From CAZGUH01 sp964529005 (GTDB lineage: Bacteria > Actinomycetota > Acidimicrobiia > Acidimicrobiales > Ilumatobacteraceae): a DNA stretch of 10,250 bases. Below the pieces are notes generated by a model. That model had not been told where the DNA came from, did no database searches, and saw only the letters and a list, made by a program, of their open reading frames with translations. Location of the stretch: the NCBI GenBank assembly GCA_964529005.1, contig CAZGUH010000078.1, positions 1-10,250 of the forward strand. Reading direction: 5' to 3'. The translations under genes were made by a program, and so were the position numbers. Shown here in pieces: positions 1-5,698 of the stretch (its first letter is position 1; every line of letters starts with the position of its first letter).

Positions 1-4
1 TCAG

Positions 5-77
5 CGCGCTCGAAGGGACTCGAACCCCTAACCTTCTGATCCGTAGTCAGATGCTCTATCCATTGAGCTACGAGCGC
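5..77 (-). tRNA. tRNA-Arg (anticodon ACG)
   Basis: Read on the minus strand, this 73-nt stretch folds as a standard cloverleaf. The 7-bp acceptor stem GCGCTCG/CGAGCGC closes the ends. The anticodon stem TCTGA/TCAGA encloses the loop CTACGGA, which gives anticodon ACG (A34 normally becomes inosine, reading CGN arginine codons). The T arm carries GGTTCGAGTCC. The discriminator is G at 5, and no CCA is encoded after it, so the end must be added enzymatically. It lies downstream of the LysM wall-protein gene on the same strand, 114 bp away. Confidence 0.96.
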
Positions 78-97
78 ATGTTGTGTTGCGGCGGGGC

Positions 98-103
98 AGT
101 CTA
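98..103 (-). promoter_or_regulatory. Possible -10 element for tRNA-Arg
   Basis: The minus strand reads TAGACT here, 20 nt before the first base of tRNA-Arg, matching the actinobacterial TANNNT type of -10 hexamer. No convincing -35 is seen at the expected distance, so this is a weak call. The tRNA could also be read through from the LysM gene. Confidence 0.35.
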
Positions 104-191
104 GGCGGCATTGCCCACGAAGGGAACCCGGAGTTGTGAGCAGCCCGCTGTGCCGCGCCCATGCGGCAGGGACGTCACCGCACGGGCGCGA

Positions 192-1328
192 TCACTCCCA
201 CGGGCCCCAGCCGCCACTGCGCTGGTAGAGCGCCAAGGCGACGGTGGCGTTGGTGGTGGGATCAAAGAGCTGCGAGGCCGCCGTCACGCCGTGATCGTCG
301 AGCCATCCCTTGTGGACGCTCCAGTAGATCTGGAACAGGCCGTAGCAGCAGTAGTTACGCGCCGTCGGCACCAGGTTGCTCTCGCGGATGGCGATCTCGA
401 CCGCGCGGTCCTCGAGCTCGTCCGGCCAGACGTGGCGGATGATCGCCTCGACCTCCGCACGGGTGTACGTACGTGGCGGAGTCGTCGTGGCCGGCGCAGT
501 CGTGGGCGGCGCAGTCGTAGTGGACGCGGCCTCGGTCGCGGGAGGCGCTGACGTCGTCGACGGAGCGGACGTCGTGCTCGGCGCAGTGGTGGGCGCCGAG
601 GTCGTCGGCGGCTCGTCGACGGGAACCTTCGCGTTCCACGGCAGGCAGATCGTCGCGCCGGGATACAGCGGAGTCGTGGGATCGGCGCCGTTCACCTCGT
701 AGAGGTCCGCCACTTCGACCTGCACGCGTGCAGCGATCCCGATCCAGGAGTCGCCAGGCAGGACGGTGTAGAAGATCGTGATGCATTGACGAACGGCCTG
801 CGCTGTGGCCGTCGCAGCGGTTTCCGGCTCGGAGCTCGTCGTCGTCGCCTGCTGGGTGACCGGTGCCGCGTTGGCGACAGACACCGGCGGCGCTGCCACG
901 GTGGACGCCGGAGCCGGCGCAGTGGACGGGGGCGCCGCCTCCGCAGTGGCAGGAGTCACCGCCAGCACGCTCGTCGCAGCCGGGGGAGGGCTCGTGGTGA
1001 TGCTTTCGACCGAAGCGGGCGTGAGACCGCCAGGGTCGGGGCTGGAGGTTTCCGTCCGGACCGAGTCGCCGCCCGACTGCCCGCCGAGCGCGGCTGCAAC
1101 AGGAACGGCGAGAACGGTCAGCAGTGCGAGGACCCCGACCCGAGCGCGGGCCGAGCCACCAGAGCCTCGATGGGAGGACCATGCCGGCTCGAACGCCGGA
1201 GGGTCCACGTTCGAGCCGTCGACCTCGACCACACTGTGGGGCGCTCGGCGCGATCCGCGGCGGGCTGTGTGGCGCGGCCAAGAAACACCATTCCAGAAGT
1301 CTCGGTCGTCGTCACTGTGGAGGCGCAT
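192..1328 (-). CDS. Membrane-anchored LysM and lysozyme-like cell-wall protein
   Basis: A 378-aa protein predicted to bind and perhaps cleave peptidoglycan outside the membrane. A short basic cytoplasmic part precedes one membrane segment at about 62-82. A low-complexity Ala/Pro/Thr/Ser stretch (about 93-178) leads to a LysM domain (about 184-231, with YTVLPGDSW and GATICLPW), flanked by Cys182 and Cys228, which could pair. A second Thr/Pro/Ala linker (about 240-286) leads to a C-terminal lysozyme-like/transglycosylase-like domain (about 290-378). In that domain AIRESN places a likely catalytic Glu at 316, followed by YGLFQIY and the ending GGWGPW. The ATG start is supported by AAAGGGA at 1335-1341, 6 nt upstream. 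The LysM and lysozyme-like folds are recognised by motif; lytic activity and substrate are inferred. It could serve wall turnover or resuscitation, but it is not a typical Rpf domain. Confidence 0.85.
   Translation of the reverse strand: MRLHSDDDRDFWNGVSWPRHTARRGSRRAPHSVVEVDGSNVDPPAFEPAWSSHRGSGGSARARVGVLALLTVLAVPVAAALGGQSGGDSVRTETSSPDPGGLTPASVESITTSPPPAATSVLAVTPATAEAAPPSTAPAPASTVAAPPVSVANAAPVTQQATTTSSEPETAATATAQAVRQCITIFYTVLPGDSWIGIAARVQVEVADLYEVNGADPTTPLYPGATICLPWNAKVPVDEPPTTSAPTTAPSTTSAPSTTSAPPATEAASTTTAPPTTAPATTTPPRTYTRAEVEAIIRHVWPDELEDRAVEIAIRESNLVPTARNYCCYGLFQIYWSVHKGWLDDHGVTAASQLFDPTTNATVALALYQRSGGWGPWE
474..608 (-). repeat. Low-complexity Thr/Pro/Ala linker coding repeat
   Basis: Degenerate short in-frame repeats inside the LysM gene encode about 45 residues (241-285) built from variants of TTSAP, TTAP and STTSAP. 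The stretch separates the LysM domain from the lysozyme-like domain and is typical of flexible wall-spanning linkers. Such repeats may vary in copy number between strains. Confidence 0.6.
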
Positions 1329-1334
1329 CGGTTG

Positions 1335-1341
1335 TCCCTTT
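1335..1341 (-). promoter_or_regulatory. Ribosome binding site of the LysM protein gene
   Basis: AAAGGGA on the minus strand lies 6 nt before the ATG at 1328 and decides that start. No competing start with a better site lies upstream in frame. Confidence 0.6.
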
Positions 1342-1469
1342 CACGACGTCCGGGCGCATTTCGTGCGAATCGCGCACTGCGCTGGAAGCCGATGGAAGGG
1401 CGTCCCGTCGCCCCTCAGCAGCTGCCGCCGTCCGTTCCGGGGGCAGCTGACGTTCCGTATGTGACGAAT

Positions 1470-1498
1470 GGTCTACACCGGTCGTCATGAGATTGCAA
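1470..1498 (-). promoter_or_regulatory. Possible promoter of the LysM protein gene
   Basis: On the minus strand TTGCAA (1493-1498) is followed after 17 nt by TAGACC (1470-1475). Transcription from here would give a 5' leader of roughly 135 nt. The leader contains local hairpins at 1419-1449 (8-bp stem CAGCTGCC/GGCAGCTG), at 1398-1413 and around 1360-1374. The -10 matches consensus only partly, so this is tentative. Confidence 0.35.
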
Positions 1499-1519
1499 CA
1501 CAGCCACCCACCGCGGCGG

Positions 1520-1556
1520 AAAACGACAGCGGCCCGGCGGTGGTGCCGCCGGGCCG
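1520..1556 (-). terminator. Hairpin terminator after tRNA-Ser(GCT)
   Basis: A perfect 11-bp stem (1530-1540 with 1546-1556, CGGCCCGGCGG and its complement) with a 5-nt loop starts 7 nt after the tRNA-Ser(GCT) 3' end. On the minus strand it is followed 6 nt later by TTTT (1520-1523). The stem is strong and the U-tract short, as is common in GC-rich actinobacteria. It also insulates the LysM gene from the tRNA. Confidence 0.65.
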
Positions 1557-1563
1557 TCCGGTG

Positions 1564-1653
1564 CGGAGAGGGTGGGATTTGAACCCACGGACCAACTCAA
1601 CGCTGGTCAACGCCTTAGCAGGGCGCCCCATTCGGCCGCTCTGGCACCTCTCC
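1564..1653 (-). tRNA. tRNA-Ser (anticodon GCT)
   Basis: A 90-nt class II tRNA on the minus strand. The acceptor stem GGAGAGG pairs with CCTCTCC. The anticodon stem GCGCC/GGCGT encloses loop CTGCTAA, anticodon GCT, reading AGC/AGU serine codons. A long variable arm (GACCA...TGGTC) and a T arm with GGTTCAAATCC are visible. Discriminator G at 1564; no CCA encoded. It is followed by a strong terminator hairpin. Confidence 0.96.
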
Positions 1654-1664
1654 GAAGCGACAGA

Positions 1665-1670
1665 ACTCTA
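1665..1670 (-). promoter_or_regulatory. Possible -10 element for tRNA-Ser(GCT)
   Basis: TAGAGT on the minus strand ends 11 nt before the first base of the tRNA, which would place transcription start about 4 nt upstream of it. The -35 is not clear. It lies in the stretch where the plus-strand SnoaL-like gene would have to begin, so the two genes share this space. Confidence 0.4.
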
Positions 1671-1682
1671 CCGTGCCGACCT

Positions 1683-2183
1683 CTGAGGCGCTTTCGCCGA
1701 CACGCGTCGACACCAGGAACCCGAGAAGAGGCTTGCGCCGAGATTCGCGAGCTCACTGCTCGCTACTGCAAGTACGCCGATGAGGCGGACGGCGAGAGCT
1801 ATGCCCAGTGCTACACCGAGGACGGCGTATTTCGCATCGAAAACGAGCGCGCCTACAAAGGCCGGGAGGCCCTCACGGAACTCGCGTCGAGCGCGCCCGG
1901 CGTGGTCCACATCACGTCCGATCCGATCATCGAGGTTGACGGGGACGAGGCGACACAGACGTGCGCGTTGCTCAACATCTATCGGGCAGCGGACAAATCG
2001 GCGAACGAATTCGTCGCCACCGGGCGCTACTTTGACCGCTTGGTGCGCACCCCGGAGGGCTGGCGGATCAAGGAGCGACGCGTCGTACTCGACCTCGACG
2101 TCGTTCCTTTCTGGGAGGGTGTCCGCCTCTGGGATCGGGAGCAGTGGCGCAAGGTGGCCCAGCAGGGCCTGGTGGCCAGCTGA
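1683..2183 (+). CDS. SnoaL/NTF2-like protein, start codon unclear
   Basis: The reading frame encodes a complete SnoaL-type (NTF2-fold, SnoaL_4-like) domain. It begins with AEIRELTARYCKYADEAD, continues with YTEDGVFRIENERAYKGREA and VVHITSDPIIEVDGDEA, and ends about 30 residues after RTPEGWRIKERRV. Such small alpha+beta barrels act as dehydratases, isomerases or hydroxylases, or only bind ligands; no specific substrate can be assigned. Between the tRNA-Ser(GCT) boundary and the domain there is no in-frame ATG, GTG or TTG. The only candidates are CTG at 1683 (used here), ATT at 1743, or GTG at 1572, which lies inside the antisense tRNA. An out-of-frame GTG at 1673 would need a frameshift. The gene may therefore have lost its true 5' end. 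TGA stop at 2181. The domain call is good; an intact, expressed gene is uncertain. Confidence 0.6.
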   Translation: MRRFRRHASTPGTREEACAEIRELTARYCKYADEADGESYAQCYTEDGVFRIENERAYKGREALTELASSAPGVVHITSDPIIEVDGDEATQTCALLNIYRAADKSANEFVATGRYFDRLVRTPEGWRIKERRVVLDLDVVPFWEGVRLWDREQWRKVAQQGLVAS

Positions 2184-2280
2184 GGTCTCGACAGGGTCTA
2201 CGCCGTAGATCGACTCCCTCTCCGACTCCTCGCGATCGAGGACCTCACCCAAGACGTCGTTGATGATCGCGTCTGATGCC
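2184..2280. other. Non-coding stretch after the SnoaL-like gene
   Basis: No gene is supported here. The minus strand is open in a frame shifted by one relative to the transposase fragment next door, so it may hold the decayed distal end of that element. No clear terminator for the SnoaL-like gene is seen, and no IS end repeat was recognised. Confidence 0.4.
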
Positions 2281-2545
2281 GGGTGGAAAGTCGCCGAGGA
2301 TGCCGTGAAGACGGGCGGTGTCGAACCGGTCGACCCTGCCAAGGGTGGCCAGCTCGACGTCGTCGACGGTGCGCCAGGGGCTCTGTCGTCGGATCAGCTC
2401 GGTCTCGAACCAACGCGCTCGCGGTTCGGCGAGGGCGTTGTCATGAGTGTCCGCGATGCTGCCGATCAAGGGGGGCGCCGTTGTCATCGAGACGTTCGGT
2501 GTCGCGAACGGACGGCGATCCTGCTCATTCCCGGTGACGCAAGGC
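2281..2545 (-). pseudogene. IS3-family transposase (OrfB) C-terminal remnant
   Basis: Minus-strand reading gives pieces of the C-terminal integrase core of an IS3-family transposase in more than one frame. One frame (about 2475-2525) gives GSPSVRDTERLDDNGAP. After a run of six C (2470-2475 on plus as G), the next frame continues with IGSIADTHDNALAEP, TELIRRQSPWRTVDDVELAT and RLHGILGDFPP. The Glu in DNALAE matches the last residue of the DDE triad. Upstream, HRE-stop-AGS stands where family members have H-x-x-D-x-G-S, so the second Asp appears to be lost to a stop (from memory of the family, not an alignment). After GDFPP the frame shifts again. OrfA, the N-terminal part of OrfB and the terminal repeats are absent. 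This is a dead fragment. Confidence 0.8.
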
Positions 2546-2582
2546 GGACTTCGTCGCCCCGCCAGACCCGCGAAACGCACGA

Positions 2583-2609
2583 ACCCGAACCCAAGATGAG
2601 GGTTCGGGT
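2583..2609 (-). terminator. Hairpin downstream of tRNA-Ser(TGA)
   Basis: A perfect 10-bp stem (ACCCGAACCC at 2583-2592 with GGGTTCGGGT at 2600-2609) encloses a 7-nt loop, 28 nt past the tRNA 3' end. On the minus strand only a TTT follows some distance later, so the U-tract is poor. It is the most likely end of the pheA/tRNA transcript, and it sits between the tRNA and the IS remnant. Confidence 0.5.
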
Positions 2610-2637
2610 CCTTGCGGATGCCCCGCGACATCTCGAG

Positions 2638-2720
2638 CGGAACGGGAGGGATTCGAACCCCCGAGCCTTTCGGCCGGCCGCTTTCAAGGCGGCTGCAATC
2701 GTCCGCTCTGCCACCGTTCC
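2638..2720 (-). tRNA. tRNA-Ser (anticodon TGA)
   Basis: An 83-nt class II tRNA on the minus strand. The acceptor stem GGAACGG pairs with CCGTTCC. The anticodon stem GCCGC/GCGGC encloses CTTGAAA, anticodon TGA, reading UCA and related serine codons. The variable arm (GCC-GAAA-GGC) is short for a class II tRNA. The T arm contains GGTTCGAATCC. Discriminator G at 2638; no CCA encoded. The tRNA begins 10 bp after the pheA stop codon on the same strand, so it may be processed from the pheA transcript. Confidence 0.96.
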
Positions 2721-2727
2721 GGCGGCG

Positions 2728-2733
2728 AGGCTA
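2728..2733 (-). promoter_or_regulatory. Possible -10 element for tRNA-Ser(TGA)
   Basis: TAGCCT on the minus strand, 7 nt before the tRNA first base; its TAG is the pheA stop codon. The same hexamer stands 7 nt before the pheA start codon. No -35 was recognised, and readthrough from pheA is an alternative. Confidence 0.3.
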
Positions 2734-3690
2734 GCGGCGGATCTGAGAGCGGAGCCCGGCGATCCAGTCGTCGGCTTGCCGCCAGCGGGCGTCGGCATGC
2801 TCGCGTGCGAGGTGCGTGTGCTTGCCGGCGGCCGGGTACGAACCCAGGAACTTCACCCCACCTTGCTTGGCGTGCAGATCGCGCAGCGCATCGGCCATCA
2901 GCTCGTCGGTGATGTGTCCGTCGGCGTAGATCACGAAGCAGTTGTCCCCGAGCCCTCCCGCCTTCGTCGGCCGGCTGATCAGGTTCGACAGGTTGATGCG
3001 GCGGGCCGCGAACTCCTGGAGGATCGAGATCAGGCTGCCGGGTTCGTCCGCCCGCTGGAAGACGAGCAGCGCGGTCCGGTCGTGGCCGGTGGGCGCAGGG
3101 ATGCCCTCCCGACCGACCAGCACGAACCGCGTCTGGTTTCCGGGGTGATCGGCGATGCCGGCGACGAGGATCTCGAGCCCGTACAGCGCGGCCGCGTTGC
3201 TGGGGGCGATCGCCGCCGTGCCAGCCAGGCGCTCCTCGGCGACCGTGCGCGCCGCCTCGGCGGTCGAGAACGCGGTGCGCACGTCCGCGTCGGGCAGATG
3301 CGTGCGCAGGTAGTGGTGGCACTGGGCGGTGGCGACGGGGATCGACAGCACGACCTTCACGTCGGGGAGCGCCGTTCCCGGCAACGCCACCAGGCAATGC
3401 TCGATGTCGAGGACGACCTCGCGCTGGATCAGCAACTCGTGGTCGAACGCCAGCGCGTCCTGGGTGAAGTTGACCGTGCCCTCGATCGAGTTCTCGATCG
3501 GCACGAAACCGGCGTCGACCGCGCCCTCCTCGACCGCTTCGAGCACGTCGGGAACGGTGCGATAGGCCACCAGCTCGGCGGCGTCGAGGTCGGCCTGGGT
3601 GCGCAGCGCCTGTTCGGTGAACGTGCCGAACGGCCCGAAGAACCCCACGCGAGCGAACGGTCGCAGGGACGGGCTGGGAGCGGTCACCAT
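2731..3690 (-). CDS. pheA: Prephenate dehydratase
   Basis: A 319-aa monofunctional prephenate dehydratase, which converts prephenate to phenylpyruvate in phenylalanine synthesis in the cytosol. The catalytic part covers about 13-192, with GPFGTFTEQA at 19-28, PIENSIEGTV at 64-73 and the family's TRF motif within NQTRF at 185-189. A C-terminal ACT domain (about 204-285) carries EPGSLISIL and SRPTK, the counterparts of the GALV and ESRP phenylalanine-binding motifs, so feedback inhibition is expected. Length is normal for the family. ATG at 3690 is chosen because the protein then begins just before the conserved VGFFGPFGTFTE; a GTG follows as codon 2. No Shine-Dalgarno site precedes it, and a TAGCCT hexamer 7 nt upstream suggests a leaderless mRNA. 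It is divergent from larB. Confidence 0.95.
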   Translation of the reverse strand: MVTAPSPSLRPFARVGFFGPFGTFTEQALRTQADLDAAELVAYRTVPDVLEAVEEGAVDAGFVPIENSIEGTVNFTQDALAFDHELLIQREVVLDIEHCLVALPGTALPDVKVVLSIPVATAQCHHYLRTHLPDADVRTAFSTAEAARTVAEERLAGTAAIAPSNAAALYGLEILVAGIADHPGNQTRFVLVGREGIPAPTGHDRTALLVFQRADEPGSLISILQEFAARRINLSNLISRPTKAGGLGDNCFVIYADGHITDELMADALRDLHAKQGGVKFLGSYPAAGKHTHLAREHADARWRQADDWIAGLRSQIRR

Positions 3691-3697
3691 GGCCGAC

Positions 3698-3703
3698 AGG
3701 CTA
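3698..3703 (-). promoter_or_regulatory. Possible -10 element of pheA (leaderless start)
   Basis: TAGCCT on the minus strand, 7 nt before the ATG of pheA, places transcription start at or next to the start codon. A 6-bp inverted repeat (3692-3697 with 3705-3710) spans it. No good -35 is visible. Confidence 0.35.
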
Positions 3704-3732
3704 CGTCGGCGGCCCCGCGCCAGCGCCGCTGA

Positions 3733-3761
3733 TTGGGCGGGCGTGCGCGCCCGGGCAGAAT
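3733..3761 (+). promoter_or_regulatory. Possible promoter of larBC (leaderless start)
   Basis: TTGGGC (3733-3738), 17 nt, then CAGAAT (3756-3761), ending 6 nt before the GTG of larB. No Shine-Dalgarno site fits that start, so transcription beginning at the GTG is a reasonable reading. Both hexamers are partial matches to consensus. Confidence 0.4.
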
Positions 3762-3767
3762 GGCGCA

Positions 3768-4505
3768 GTGGACGAAGCTGGCCTGCGCCGCCTGATCGAC
3801 GACGTGCGCAGTGGCATCGTCTCCCCCGACGACGCCGTGGCGGCACTCCGCCGCCTGCCGTTCGCCGACGTGGGCGACGCGCTCGTCGACCACCACCGTG
3901 CGCTGCGCCAAGGTATGCCCGAAGCCGTCTACGCGCCGGGGAAGTCCCCCGAGCAATGCGTCCGCATCGTCGGAGAACTGCTGCGCGGCGGCGACGGGCC
4001 GGTCGTGATGACCCGGGCCAGCGACGCGCAGATCAAGGCCACCGAGGCCGAGCACGGCGACGGGCTGCGCCGCGCGACGACCGTGGTGTGGCGACTTCCG
4101 CCCGTCACGCGGCGATCTCGCGTGCTCGTCGTCAGCGCCGGCACGGCCGACGTGCCGGTCGTGGACGAGTGCGTGCTGACGCTCCAGGCATATGGGTTCG
4201 CGCCGGATCGCGTCGTCGACGCCGGGGTCGCCGGCCTGCATCGCCTTCTCGCCCACGTCGACCGCATCGCCGCTGCGGACGCCGTCGTGGTGATCGCCGG
4301 GATGGAAGGCGCGCTGGCCAGCGTCGTCGGCGGTCTCGCCGCCGCCCCCGTCGTGGCCGTGCCCACCAGCGTCGGATACGGGGCCTCGCTCGACGGCGTC
4401 ACCGCCCTGCTCGCGATGCATGCATCGTGCGCCAGCGGCGTCACGGTGGTGGGCATCGACAACGGCTTCGGGGCCGCGTGCGCGATCGCCCGCATCGCCC
4501 GATGA
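3768..4505 (+). CDS. larB: Nickel-pincer cofactor biosynthesis protein LarB
   Basis: A 245-aa PurE-like carboxylase of the LarB family. In known systems LarB carboxylates the pyridine ring of nicotinic acid adenine dinucleotide and hydrolyses it to the biscarboxylated mononucleotide, the first step to the nickel-pincer nucleotide of lactate racemase-type enzymes. The helical N-terminal part (1-115) precedes the PurE-like domain (about 116-245). That domain shows SAGTADVPVVDE at 123-134, IAGMEGALASVVGGL at 176-190, VPTSVGYG at 198-205 and SCASGVTVVGIDNGFGAA at 220-237. Cys221 and Glu180 match in motif, and as I recall in number, the covalent Cys and the acidic residue studied in Lactobacillus plantarum LarB. 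GTG start; divergent from pheA by 77 bp; ATGA overlap with larC. Confidence 0.95.
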   Translation: MDEAGLRRLIDDVRSGIVSPDDAVAALRRLPFADVGDALVDHHRALRQGMPEAVYAPGKSPEQCVRIVGELLRGGDGPVVMTRASDAQIKATEAEHGDGLRRATTVVWRLPPVTRRSRVLVVSAGTADVPVVDECVLTLQAYGFAPDRVVDAGVAGLHRLLAHVDRIAAADAVVVIAGMEGALASVVGGLAAAPVVAVPTSVGYGASLDGVTALLAMHASCASGVTVVGIDNGFGAACAIARIAR

Positions 4506-5698
4506 CCCGCATCGCGTGGTTCCACTGCTTCGCGGGCGTCGCGGGCGACATGACGATGGCGGCGCTCGTCGACGCCGGCGCAGACCCCCACAGCGTGGCG
4601 TCTGCCGTCGCCGGCCTGGGCCTCGACGGCTACGCGTTGACGTTCGAGCCGACGCAGCGGTGCGGGGTGGCGTCCACGTATGCCGGCGTCGTCGTCGACC
4701 ACCATGACCACGAGCACCCGCACCGGCCATATCGCGCCATCTGCGGGATCCTCGACCGCGGTGATCTGGCGCCGCGGGTGCGCGACCGTGTCCACCGCGT
4801 GTTCCGCGCGCTCGCCGAGGTGGAAGCGACGATGCACGGGGTCGCGACCGACGACGTCGAGTTCCACGAGGTCGGCAGCGTCGACGCGATCGTCGACGTG
4901 GTCGGAGCGTGCGCCGCTCTGGAATCGCTCGCCGTCGACCGCATCGTGTGCAGCCCGATCACGCTCGGCCAGGGCACGGTCCGCATGGCCCACGGCGAGC
5001 TCCCGAACCCCGCTCCGGCGACCGTCGCGCTGCTCGCGCGCGCGAACGCTCCGGCGCGCGGCGTCGAAACCGGCTTGGAGACCGCCACGCCGACAGGAGT
5101 CGCGCTGATGACGGCGCTGGCCGCCGCATATGGCCCGATGCCGGCGATGAACGTCGTCGGCGTCGGCTACGGCGCCGGGAGCGCCGACACGCCGGGGCGA
5201 CCCAACGTCGTGCAGGTGGTGATCGGCGACGCCGAGGACACGGCCACGGTGACGCCCGCTCCGGGACAGCCCGCACGGCACTTCGAAGCGAACGTGGACG
5301 ACGTGTCCGGCGAGGTGCTGGCGCACACCATCTCGGCGTTGATCGCCGCCGGGGCGCACGACGCATGGGCCACGCCGATCGTGATGAAGAAGGGCCGCCC
5401 GGCGCACACCGTTCATGCGCTCTGCGGCCTCGGCGAGGCCGACGCCGTGGCGCGGGCCCTCGTCGCCGAGACCGGCACGCTCGGGCTGCGGGCCACCACC
5501 GTGGATCGATGGCCGCAGCAGCGCGAGGAGACCACCGTCGTCGTCGAGGGTCATCTCATCCGGGTCAAGGTCGCCTCCGGCCGCATCAAGGTCGAGAACG
5601 ACGACGCTGCGGCGGCGGCCCGGGCGCTTGGATGGCCGTTGCGCACGGTGCTCGCCGTGGCGGCGCGCGCCGCCGAGCGCGAGAACGCAGGGGGATGA
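4502..5698 (+). CDS. larC: Nickel insertion protein LarC (nickel-pincer cofactor)
   Basis: A 398-aa full-length LarC, the CTP-dependent cyclometallase that inserts nickel into the pincer nucleotide. Recognisable family blocks are FAGVAGDM (10-17), FHEVGSVDAIVDVVG (121-135), LPNPAPAT (167-174), ETATPTGVALM (193-203), EANVDDVSGE (262-271) and PIVMKKGRPA (292-301). A His-rich stretch HHDHEHPHRPY (67-77) probably handles nickel. In L. plantarum larC is split and joined by frameshifting; here both halves are one uninterrupted frame. The ATG overlaps the larB stop by 4 bp (ATGA), implying translational coupling. Neither larE, which supplies sulfur, nor larA lies in the window, so they must be elsewhere or replaced. 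The stop codon abuts that of the convergent gene. Confidence 0.95.
   Translation: MTRIAWFHCFAGVAGDMTMAALVDAGADPHSVASAVAGLGLDGYALTFEPTQRCGVASTYAGVVVDHHDHEHPHRPYRAICGILDRGDLAPRVRDRVHRVFRALAEVEATMHGVATDDVEFHEVGSVDAIVDVVGACAALESLAVDRIVCSPITLGQGTVRMAHGELPNPAPATVALLARANAPARGVETGLETATPTGVALMTALAAAYGPMPAMNVVGVGYGAGSADTPGRPNVVQVVIGDAEDTATVTPAPGQPARHFEANVDDVSGEVLAHTISALIAAGAHDAWATPIVMKKGRPAHTVHALCGLGEADAVARALVAETGTLGLRATTVDRWPQQREETTVVVEGHLIRVKVASGRIKVENDDAAAAARALGWPLRTVLAVAARAAERENAGG

Noticed and set aside
151..168. 6-bp hairpin (TGCCGC/GCGGCA) as terminator of the LysM gene
   Set aside because: Short stem and no U-tract. Such stems occur by chance at this GC content.
786..1490. Plus-strand open frames over the LysM gene
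   Set aside because: Antisense of a gene with clear LysM and lysozyme-like motifs. The Arg/Ala-rich translations are products of the linker repeats.
1329..1500. c-di-AMP riboswitch in the LysM leader
   Set aside because: Only a short piece resembles the conserved core, and too little sequence lies before it for the whole element. Left as an open question in the findings.
2260..3732. Plus-strand open frame of 490 codons
   Set aside because: It lies antisense to pheA and tRNA-Ser(TGA), both firmly identified. Its composition is that of the complement of a GC-rich gene.
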